Positions 9,022 through 17,803 of a DNA stretch of 26,949 nt are shown piece by piece. The notes beneath the pieces were generated by a model, which saw nothing but the letters and a program-made list of their open reading frames with translations, was not told the origin of the DNA and made no database searches. Position 1 is the stretch's first letter; each line of letters begins with the position of its first letter. The DNA comes from a virus. A program made the position numbers and the translations under genes. The stretch covers positions 1 through 26,949 of IMG/VR virus record IMGVR_UViG_3300029319_000402. The stretch is one strand, 5' to 3'.

Positions 9022-12000
9022 TTATAACGCTCCGTTTCTATTATTAGTCTTTTTAGGTATTTTTATAAATGAATCTCTTGTCATTGGTTTATTTTTTCGA
9101 TTCTTTTTAATTCTATAATCTCCAATTAAAAAACCTTTATTTCCATTACCATTAGAATCATCAATTACATTCGTAGATAAATCACCTAAATTAAATTCTA
9201 TTTTACAATTTTGTTTTAAATCAACATCTAAATTGTCATCTATAAATATCTGTCCGACAGAACTTTCCTCTGGAAAAGTTGTAGTTGGTGTTAACCCATC
9301 CCAATAATTAAAATCATCATAAAAATTTATTAGTGATGAATCTGCTCTTGTTAAACTTATATCTTTCCACTTTGTTTTGTCATATAATTGTCCATTTAAA
9401 AATTGAATTTCATGTCGTGATGGTGTATTAAAATATTGTACTGCGGGGAATAAATGAACCCAAACTACACACTCTTCACCAACAACGCAATTTGCTTGTT
9501 CCCAAAAGTCAGGATGTTGTTGTTGTTGATAATCATTACCATGATCTCCATAAATCCACATTGTCATTTGACTTCCTGGACTTACTGATGTAATTGTTGT
9601 TCCATCATATGGACTTTGTGTTTGTTTATCCCAATCATCAGCCTGTATACTAATACCTTTGTTTTTAAATCTTATACCAATTCCCTTTAATGAAGAGTTT
9701 GTTTCTCCACCCACATCTTCTTCAGTTCCCATATAAGTAAATTTTAATTGATACCATTGTGTTAAATCATTAACATCTAATAAATCATAACAACTTTGAT
9801 AATCATTACAATCTTTAAGTATATGGTCATAAAGTCCTGTTATGGTTGTTGAAAATTCTTCACCATCTCCTCCATTAGAAGCCCCTTGTAAAACTGTTGC
9901 AGTATATTCATTCATCATTGAATCATATTCTAAAATCATATCATCATCATCATAATCAAAAATATCAGAAAGATTTGATTCTGTATCTAAAGTAGGTGTT
10001 GGAAAATACTGTGGATTATTTGATAAAACTTTTAACAATGTATTGATATCATAACTTTTGTTAAAATATCTTATTTGTTCCAAATCCATTTTTTCTATAT
10101 TTTTTCCAAGTTCATTATTTTCTTTAGCATTAATTAAAAATGTTTCATCAATTATATCTTGATTTCCTACTTTACCACCACTTAATGTATCTTGAACACT
10201 TTTTAAGTATTTTGAATCTTGACTAATACCACCAATCACAGGATTTGTATTTGGCCAAGGTATTGTGGTGTAATCATTACCACCCAATTCATTAAAGTCA
10301 GGAAATTCAGTAGATGGTAAATCTAAGAAGATTCTTGTAGTGACAAGTTTCCATCTAAGTGGTTCAACATAATCTATAATTTCATCAAAAAAATTTAAAT
10401 CATTTTGATACCACGGCTTTTCACTCACACTAACCATAATACTTTTGATAGTTTTTATACCTGAAGTATTGTATGTATTTCTTAATTCTCTTGTTCTCAA
10501 ATGTTCACCACCATCACCAAATGTTCTAGGGAGGTGGGTACTAAAATTAAGTTCATGATTATTATTTATATATTTTGGTATGTATAAATTTTCATTTCTT
10601 TTATCTAATAATTGTTGTTTTGTTCTTGGCCAATCGGCTAAAACATCGTTTATTGTTTTAAATTTATCATCACTATCATTCCAATCTATTACAAAACAAA
10701 GATAGTCTACACCATCAGGTCCCATATTATTTACTGTTACTTGTTCACCAGTAATTATATCGTTGTAAGTTGCTTGAAGACTGTCAGTTGGATTATTTGG
10801 ATTAACAAACTCATCATTATAACTATCCCATTTAGTTTTTTGAATTAATTCAATACTTTCACTTAAATTTACACCTTCATTTAAAATTTGTTGATTCCAA
10901 TAAATTGTTTGCACGCCTGAAATTTCAAACGTAAAAGTTCCACCATTATTGAAAGAAGGAGTATTGATTAATTCAGTACCATCATCCAATGTCCATTGTT
11001 CCGTAGTCATATCACGAACAAGTGTTACACCAGCGTCTTCACCCGTAATGCTAACAATTTCCAATGGTATACTATCATAAGTTATTTCATAATTATCACC
11101 AGTCCAAATAATTGTATTAACATCAGGAATACTACCATCTGAATTATTTGGGTCTATTAAAATTTCTTCACCATTTGTATAAGTTAACTCTGCTTGTGTT
11201 ATATCATATAAAGTTAAACCATCACGATATGGTAATGGGTGAAGACATATATTGAAATTTAATTCAACACTATTTGGTGCTGAAACTAAAAGTCTATCAC
11301 CATCACTTTGATAATAAGCTTGTAAATCAGTATCTGCGAATAATCTTACAATAGGTGTTGGTGCGAAGTCTGAAAATTTACGAAAATATTTTTGTCCTAA
11401 GTATTCAGGATCATTATGTGTATATTGAAGAAGAGCATCTCTAATTTGACTCGCAGGAAACATATTTAACATCACATGATCTATTTCAGCTTCTAACTCA
11501 TTTGTTAAAATTGGATACAATGGATATTGAATGTCATTAATTATATTTTCATATTTGGGTGAAGGATTATATCCTTGTTCTAAATTAGCACCACCACTAG
11601 TGTCTATTATCATTCTAAATTCTTTACCACCAAAAGCTGCTGTTCTGTCTCCACTTGAATATCTTGCATTTGTTGGCTCATCCCATTCCAATATCGTTAC
11701 TTTACCTGAACCATCTTCATTAAATAATTCCATTGGGTCAAATGCATATAAATTTATTGTTTGATTTCTACTTCTATCCCACGGCCATATATCTTGGTCA
11801 CCATCCATATGAATACCAAAGAAAACTAAATTTGCAGCTCCATTTTCTTGAAATAAATTTGTTTGGTCATCTTCATATCCTGTAGTACCATCAACATTTC
11901 CATCATCACCAAACTCTACACCAACCTTTCTTAAAGATCGTATGGGATTAAAAGTACTACGTTTATTACCCCACTCCATATCATATTTAGCAGAATTAGT

Positions 12001-12582
12001 ATTTCCAACCGGCCCATAATTCAATGTATCAAAGTTTTCTACAATGGAAAGATTTCTAATACCTTGAAAGTCACCTGGTGCGTCACCTTCACCATAATTG
12101 GGGCCATTTTGACTATAGAACCAAGCAGCTCCATTGGAATCGTCTTCATCAGTATCACCCTTGCCTTCCATTCCATTCTTTAAAGTAGTATAACCTTTTA
12201 AACTTCCATTTGTGTTATATGGGTTAAAAAATTCTTGGGAAAATATAAAGAAACGAAAATAAACATCATTAATATCACTATTAACACCTCTGTTAACGAT
12301 ATTTAAACTTTGTATTTTAATTGAAGTGTTACCTAAATATTGAAGTTCATCACCAGCGCCTGGTCGTTGATATGATGATTCAACTTTTGATTCCAATATA
12401 GCTTCATTGATTGAATCTCCAACAAAAGATGAATATAAATCTTTGTCTATAAATTTATCAGCATTAATTGGAACACTATCTGAATCTAAATAAACATTAC
12501 TATTATTATCTGACAAATAAGTGTATATACCTAAATCATCTTGAAATGGTTTATTTCTTATCATTCTTTTTTTAATAGCCAC
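9022..12582 (-). CDS. Giant baseplate/tail protein with PKD-like C-terminal half
   Basis: A 1186-residue acidic protein, rich in Asp, Asn and Tyr. The N-terminal 600 residues are unrecognised. From about 615 it runs parallel to the C-terminal part of the 1738-residue neighbour. A degenerate PKD-like domain (VIDWNDSDDK, later TYNTSGIKTIK) is followed by NPVIGGISQDSKYLKS (780-795) and QIRYFNKS (836-843). It ends with NGNKGFLIGDYR and a basic tail closing in NRNGAL. An extra block at about 855-1085, with four Cys and possibly jelly-roll-like, is absent from the neighbour. The start is GTG at 12582, sharing a base with the TAG stop upstream, with GGAG 7 bases before it. An ATG six codons later is the alternative but lacks that spacing. 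No catalytic motif is seen; a baseplate periphery role is inferred. Confidence 0.65.
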   Translation of the reverse strand: MAIKKRMIRNKPFQDDLGIYTYLSDNNSNVYLDSDSVPINADKFIDKDLYSSFVGDSINEAILESKVESSYQRPGAGDELQYLGNTSIKIQSLNIVNRGVNSDINDVYFRFFIFSQEFFNPYNTNGSLKGYTTLKNGMEGKGDTDEDDSNGAAWFYSQNGPNYGEGDAPGDFQGIRNLSIVENFDTLNYGPVGNTNSAKYDMEWGNKRSTFNPIRSLRKVGVEFGDDGNVDGTTGYEDDQTNLFQENGAANLVFFGIHMDGDQDIWPWDRSRNQTINLYAFDPMELFNEDGSGKVTILEWDEPTNARYSSGDRTAAFGGKEFRMIIDTSGGANLEQGYNPSPKYENIINDIQYPLYPILTNELEAEIDHVMLNMFPASQIRDALLQYTHNDPEYLGQKYFRKFSDFAPTPIVRLFADTDLQAYYQSDGDRLLVSAPNSVELNFNICLHPLPYRDGLTLYDITQAELTYTNGEEILIDPNNSDGSIPDVNTIIWTGDNYEITYDSIPLEIVSITGEDAGVTLVRDMTTEQWTLDDGTELINTPSFNNGGTFTFEISGVQTIYWNQQILNEGVNLSESIELIQKTKWDSYNDEFVNPNNPTDSLQATYNDIITGEQVTVNNMGPDGVDYLCFVIDWNDSDDKFKTINDVLADWPRTKQQLLDKRNENLYIPKYINNNHELNFSTHLPRTFGDGGEHLRTRELRNTYNTSGIKTIKSIMVSVSEKPWYQNDLNFFDEIIDYVEPLRWKLVTTRIFLDLPSTEFPDFNELGGNDYTTIPWPNTNPVIGGISQDSKYLKSVQDTLSGGKVGNQDIIDETFLINAKENNELGKNIEKMDLEQIRYFNKSYDINTLLKVLSNNPQYFPTPTLDTESNLSDIFDYDDDDMILEYDSMMNEYTATVLQGASNGGDGEEFSTTITGLYDHILKDCNDYQSCYDLLDVNDLTQWYQLKFTYMGTEEDVGGETNSSLKGIGIRFKNKGISIQADDWDKQTQSPYDGTTITSVSPGSQMTMWIYGDHGNDYQQQQHPDFWEQANCVVGEECVVWVHLFPAVQYFNTPSRHEIQFLNGQLYDKTKWKDISLTRADSSLINFYDDFNYWDGLTPTTTFPEESSVGQIFIDDNLDVDLKQNCKIEFNLGDLSTNVIDDSNGNGNKGFLIGDYRIKKNRKNKPMTRDSFIKIPKKTNNRNGAL

Positions 12583-15500
12583 TAAAATGCTCCGTTATTT
12601 TTAGATGTTTTAAATAAACTTGTTGTTCTTGTTTTTTTAGGTTCAAGAGTTTCTTTATCAAAATTTGGACGATAATCATTATATCCAAAACCAAAGTTAT
12701 TATTACCACTATAATCATTAAAAACATTTGATTCTAAACTTTCATTTCCTATAGATATAAGTAGATTAGAATCAGTAAAATTTTCATTAGTTATTGGACC
12801 TTCACTTGGAAATGGTATTTTAAAAACATTATTAATTCTTGGATAACCACTAATTACATTTCCATCTTCATCCGTTTCAATGTTTACAAATGTACCATCT
12901 GATTGATATTTTGGAAGTACTGGATAATAATTATTTATCGTAAAATTTTGTTCAGAGTAAATGTCTATAGTTTTTGCCTCATTTTCAGACTCCAAATCAA
13001 TACCCTCTCTATTAAATATAGAATAGTCTTTTGGAATAATATTTTTCCAATATCTATCATTATTAGGATTACCAATAATTTCTAAATCCTCTTCTTTAAA
13101 TCCAAACATTTCTGATAATTGTATTGGTTTATTAAAATAACGTATATTTGTTAAGTCTGTATTTCCTATTGAATTACCAAGTTCTTCTGAAAATGTTTGT
13201 ATACCATTATAAATTAAATTATTATCGGAATCATATCTTTGTTCTTTAAATCCATTTAGTAAATTAAAATTAGAACTAAATGATGAATTTATTTTATCTA
13301 AGGCCAATTCTGTTTTTAATTGATAACCTTTATTTTGAAATAACCCATTAAATACTTTTTGTTCCACACCATCAGTGTCTCTAACAATACCAAGTTGTCT
13401 TGATGTAGATTTATAATAAATACTTTCTTTAGAATACCCACCAATTATAGGTAATGTATTTTTATATGGTATGAATGAAAAACCATCAGAACCAAAATAT
13501 TTAAAATCTTCATCCAATCCTTCGTTTATATTTATTCTCAAAGTAAATCTTTTATTGTGTATTACACCCAAAGGTTCATAGTTTTTGTCAGGTTTCATTC
13601 TTAACATTGTACCTTTGATTTCAAAAATACCACCTTTTTCATAAGTGTGAAATACAGATATATTTTCACCCAATAACTTTGGTTCACTTATAAATTCAGG
13701 TGGTGAACCATCACCCCAATCAACATCATATAAATAAAACATTCCTTTTCTAAAATCATTATAAATAATAGATTTTTGTTCTTGAAATGGGTTATTTGTA
13801 TAATATATTGGATAAAAATAAAATTGTGCTTCTAAAGGAGCAGTGGTATCTTTATATTTTTCAGGCTCTAAATTTTTATCATAATACTTTGTTAAATCTG
13901 CAGTACCATATTCATCTGGTCCTTTTTTCATTCGCACATCAACATCGGGTTGAAACTCATATGATTCTCTAATTTCAAAATCATCAAGATAAACTGTTCC
14001 ATTGAATCCAGTATTAGCACCAATTCCACTTGATTGAATGATAAACCACATATCTTGTAGATTGTTTGTATCTTCATTATTAATATAATTTTCAGATAAA
14101 TTAAACACATAACTAAAATTTTCCCAAACATTCAATTTAGTATTTGAAAATCTATTCATTGCACCAAAGTTTTTTTGTTCACTACTACCAAATGAACTAA
14201 TGGAATTGTGACTACCAATTGATTGATTGTATTGTTCATTGTAATTGGTTGAAAGATAATTTATTTCGTTTTGAACTGTTTGAAATAAACCCTTACTATC
14301 AACAACTTTAAACTCAAATGTAAATCTAAATTCTAATCTATCTATTGAACTACTTGATAATTTAAACCTAACAGGAATTTTATATCCATTAGTATTTCCA
14401 TTATATTCTCCATGAAAGCTTTCATTAGGACTATCAAATACAGCTGTTGATGTTGGATTATCATTGTATTGTCTAGGTAATGAAACTCTACCTGTCCATA
14501 CTGGATTATTTCCATTATCTTCAAAAGAATCATCTACTGAACTATCCGTGTCCCAATCTTGATTACCGGTTGCAAATGGAATATTACACATACTAAATTG
14601 TTCAACGTATTGACTACCAGCACCAAGATCTCCATATAATTCTATTTTAACAATATCTATAGAGTATAAATAAGAATCTGGATTTGCGTCAAGATATGCT
14701 AATCTTTCAGCAACCTCATCATTACCACCACTTAATGTATTTATAAAAAGTTGCCAATGTGGTAAATGAACAGTGAAATATTGAGCAGTAGTGCCAATAT
14801 TTTGCGAGTGGTCTTCACCATCATATTTAAAATCATATTGATTATATACCTGAGCTCCACCATCATCATCATAAAGAAGTATGTTAGGTAATGGATTGAA
14901 CTGTCCAGTTTCATAATATGTATCTTTTCCATTAGGAGTGGTATCCTCATCAGGATAAATTTCATATGAATAATCTGTTTCAAATTCTTCTAATTCAAAT
15001 GTACCTGTACCTTCTGGATTATTTTTTGTAATTCCAACTTCAACCACTGGATTTTCATAATTTAAAACTTCTTCACTAGTATCATCATCACTTTCAACGA
15101 CTTCATTTGACTCCGTTGTTTTCATCCAAAAACTAACCTTTAAAGAACTGTATGGATTCAATTCAGTGTCTTGGTCTGAAAAATATATTTGTTGATATTG
15201 ATTCAATGCTCTGTATTGATTTTCATCTCCTAAAGATAAAACTTGAAGAGCTGTACTTAGTGGTTGGTCTAAATTACTTATAGCTGGAGTTAAGTAACTA
15301 ACACATTGCCAGTATGGACCCGTTATGCCATCAGAGGTATTATTTTCTAAAGGGTGTGTTTCATATGCTTTAACACAATATCTATGTGTTCCTTGACACA
15401 TATCAGAATCTTTAATATATGTTTGATTTGAAAAATCAATAGTTGTACATGGAGCAGTCAGACTATTACCAAACCAAACATCAATATATTTTAATGGGTT

Positions 15501-17798
15501 CATACATTTCCCACTTCCAGCCTCTTCAGTATCACCTACATCATAATCATTTGGATTTCCAGCTGGTAAGAGCGGGTTACCTGCACATTTTAAAGTTTCA
15601 CCATTATTATCCGTACCACAAGTATCCACATCCCCATTTTGTAAATCCCATGTTTTTAAATTCATATTACATTCATAAGTTGTCCATTGTATTTGTTCAC
15701 TACCTTGCCCATTTACCAAACCTGTATTTATACTTGTATCATCATAGTCCTCTTGATTACCACCAAACAATGTAGCGCAAGCTAGTTGTAAATCATATGA
15801 GGGAATGACTTGTGATTCATAATCTGTTGTAAAAAATATATTTAATTCAGGAAATTCAGCTATTTGAATAAAATTATCACCTTGTTGATACATACCAACT
15901 ATTCCCATAAATTGTGATTCACCATATACTATTTTAGAAGTATATTGACAATCGTCATCTGGCCATGCATATGAGTCTAATCCTATATCATAATCACCAA
16001 AACCCTCATCATTTATTGATATTTGTCCTACATCATAAATCATATTACTTACATCTTCCCATCTATCATCAGCAGTAAATTGTAAACATCTTTTAAATGA
16101 AAAACATTCATCTGATAAAACCCATTTAGCCCATTGCATATCATAATTTAAAACTTCATCTGAAACTTTCAAATAAGGATAATATCCAGCGTAACCAAAT
16201 TGCCCATCTTCTGTGTTTTGTAAATTATTCACTTCCACATCAATTGTTTCACAAGTCATTTTTGATATATAAGGTAAGTCATTACCTAGAAACATTGGTG
16301 GAAATAAAGAAAAACTTAATTCATCATTCTCATTTTTTACCACGAGTCCACCCTCATCAAAAGATAAATATTCAAAGTGTATTCCATCAGGTTCGGTATC
16401 AGGTAAGAGTCTTACTCTATCATATCCTTTAGCTTGACAAAATAAATCTAAACCTACCACTATATCTCTTTGCTCTTCTTCAGTTTTATTTGTAAATATA
16501 GATTGAGGAATTGACATTGCATCAAAGAATCCTGGTAATTGAGTTCCTTCAGGCATAAAGTGTGTGTGAGTATTATTTAAGGTATCAGTATATGTTCCTC
16601 CCTCAAAATCTTGATTTAAAAATGGTGGTTGATATGGTGCAGTGTTTGATTGACCAAAATAAACTTGCATATTATCAGGCATTAAATGTATCAATTCAGA
16701 GAAAGGTTCAGGAAATATAAACATTTTTTCATCTAAAATAGTTGTATTTTGAGCTGTTTGTGAAAAATTTTCATCTTGTACGAATTTTCTAACATAAGCT
16801 TCATTTGGTTTATTTGTAGGTGTTAAATTAAACCCAACACCATCATATCCTAAATAATCCCATCCACCAGCCGGTTTATAGGAAAATTCACCTAAGCTTC
16901 CAGTTTTAAATTGATTTGACTCTACATATCTTGCTTGTCCATTTGATACTAAATTTTTAGTTGAAATTTGTTGAAATAATAAGTTAGGAACATTTTCCGT
17001 GAAGTTTTCTTTTGAAGTATTGTTGTCCTCTGTTGCAAACAATCCAAGACTTGGTCTTGTATCATCATCTAATAAATAATATTCATCAGTATTTATTTTA
17101 ACATCACCTACATCCGCTATACTATAACACCTAAGTTTAGTTATAATACCTTCAAATTCTATTGAACCGGCTGGAGGAGCAGGAGATATATAAATTCTAG
17201 GTCTTCCATCATCATCTCCACCATATGGTGCAACAAGTGAATATAAACCAACTTCATTAATTGCAGTGGTGTTAAATTCTAAAATCTCAGCAAAATCATA
17301 TCCTTTGTATTGACAAAAAAGTGATTCAATTCTAAAAAATTCTGTAAATTCTGATGGAGAAAAATCATCTCCCCAAGTAAAATCAAGTTGGTGGTCGAAT
17401 GATGTCATTGGGTCATTATAATCTTTAACCATAGCCATACCAAAATATTCTGGAAATTCATAACTACTTGAACCTCCCATGTATTGATTATATACAGTAT
17501 CATAATTACCAATAGCAAGTACAGATAAGCTATCATAACTAAAAGGTAATTCAGATATCTCACCACCTTCTACTGGTTTCATTTCAAAACCAGTTATTTC
17601 TTCAGATGAGCCAAAGTGTTCATATGGAATTGGATTGTTGAATATTTCTTGTGTTATTAAAATACTTCCATCCAATGTATAAAAATATTGAGATAAATCT
17701 ATTCCACTGTATGGGTCATATGTATTGGATAGGGTTGGTTCAATTACAACACCTGGTACTCCAAAATCACCTATTGTATCCTTAGAAAAAGTTGACAT
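12582..17798 (-). CDS. Giant modular baseplate/tail protein with PKD and CBM-like domains
   Basis: A 1738-residue acidic protein. Residues 150-235 and 442-527 are an internal duplication (LFCQYKGYD and LFCQAKGYD), each with a second Cys 62 residues later. Residues 565-832 carry 12 Cys. Two jelly-roll, carbohydrate-binding-module-like stretches follow: about 880-1070, starting SSLKVSFWMKT, and about 1110-1280, ending GTVYLDDFEIRE. A PKD-like domain covers about 1320-1425 (YDVDWGDGSP, then VFHTYEKGGIFEIKG). The rest (NTLPIIGGYSKES, NIRYFNKP, and a basic end closing in NNGAF) parallels the C-terminus of the 1186-residue protein. PKD and CBM-like folds are common in extracellular adhesive proteins, so host-surface contact or baseplate scaffolding is inferred; I see no enzyme site. 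It starts 5 bases after the 570-residue gene. Confidence 0.7.
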   Translation of the reverse strand: MSTFSKDTIGDFGVPGVVIEPTLSNTYDPYSGIDLSQYFYTLDGSILITQEIFNNPIPYEHFGSSEEITGFEMKPVEGGEISELPFSYDSLSVLAIGNYDTVYNQYMGGSSSYEFPEYFGMAMVKDYNDPMTSFDHQLDFTWGDDFSPSEFTEFFRIESLFCQYKGYDFAEILEFNTTAINEVGLYSLVAPYGGDDDGRPRIYISPAPPAGSIEFEGIITKLRCYSIADVGDVKINTDEYYLLDDDTRPSLGLFATEDNNTSKENFTENVPNLLFQQISTKNLVSNGQARYVESNQFKTGSLGEFSYKPAGGWDYLGYDGVGFNLTPTNKPNEAYVRKFVQDENFSQTAQNTTILDEKMFIFPEPFSELIHLMPDNMQVYFGQSNTAPYQPPFLNQDFEGGTYTDTLNNTHTHFMPEGTQLPGFFDAMSIPQSIFTNKTEEEQRDIVVGLDLFCQAKGYDRVRLLPDTEPDGIHFEYLSFDEGGLVVKNENDELSFSLFPPMFLGNDLPYISKMTCETIDVEVNNLQNTEDGQFGYAGYYPYLKVSDEVLNYDMQWAKWVLSDECFSFKRCLQFTADDRWEDVSNMIYDVGQISINDEGFGDYDIGLDSYAWPDDDCQYTSKIVYGESQFMGIVGMYQQGDNFIQIAEFPELNIFFTTDYESQVIPSYDLQLACATLFGGNQEDYDDTSINTGLVNGQGSEQIQWTTYECNMNLKTWDLQNGDVDTCGTDNNGETLKCAGNPLLPAGNPNDYDVGDTEEAGSGKCMNPLKYIDVWFGNSLTAPCTTIDFSNQTYIKDSDMCQGTHRYCVKAYETHPLENNTSDGITGPYWQCVSYLTPAISNLDQPLSTALQVLSLGDENQYRALNQYQQIYFSDQDTELNPYSSLKVSFWMKTTESNEVVESDDDTSEEVLNYENPVVEVGITKNNPEGTGTFELEEFETDYSYEIYPDEDTTPNGKDTYYETGQFNPLPNILLYDDDGGAQVYNQYDFKYDGEDHSQNIGTTAQYFTVHLPHWQLFINTLSGGNDEVAERLAYLDANPDSYLYSIDIVKIELYGDLGAGSQYVEQFSMCNIPFATGNQDWDTDSSVDDSFEDNGNNPVWTGRVSLPRQYNDNPTSTAVFDSPNESFHGEYNGNTNGYKIPVRFKLSSSSIDRLEFRFTFEFKVVDSKGLFQTVQNEINYLSTNYNEQYNQSIGSHNSISSFGSSEQKNFGAMNRFSNTKLNVWENFSYVFNLSENYINNEDTNNLQDMWFIIQSSGIGANTGFNGTVYLDDFEIRESYEFQPDVDVRMKKGPDEYGTADLTKYYDKNLEPEKYKDTTAPLEAQFYFYPIYYTNNPFQEQKSIIYNDFRKGMFYLYDVDWGDGSPPEFISEPKLLGENISVFHTYEKGGIFEIKGTMLRMKPDKNYEPLGVIHNKRFTLRININEGLDEDFKYFGSDGFSFIPYKNTLPIIGGYSKESIYYKSTSRQLGIVRDTDGVEQKVFNGLFQNKGYQLKTELALDKINSSFSSNFNLLNGFKEQRYDSDNNLIYNGIQTFSEELGNSIGNTDLTNIRYFNKPIQLSEMFGFKEEDLEIIGNPNNDRYWKNIIPKDYSIFNREGIDLESENEAKTIDIYSEQNFTINNYYPVLPKYQSDGTFVNIETDEDGNVISGYPRINNVFKIPFPSEGPITNENFTDSNLLISIGNESLESNVFNDYSGNNNFGFGYNDYRPNFDKETLEPKKTRTTSLFKTSKNNGAF
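12590..12593 (-). promoter_or_regulatory. Shine-Dalgarno deciding a GTG start
   Basis: GGAG lies 7 bases before the GTG at 12582. It is made from the Gly-Ala codons that end the upstream gene (...NNGAF, GGAGCA). The TAG stop and GTG start share a base (TAGTG). This placement supports GTG rather than the ATG six codons downstream, and implies coupled translation. Confidence 0.7.
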
Positions 17799-17803
17799 TG
17801 TGA

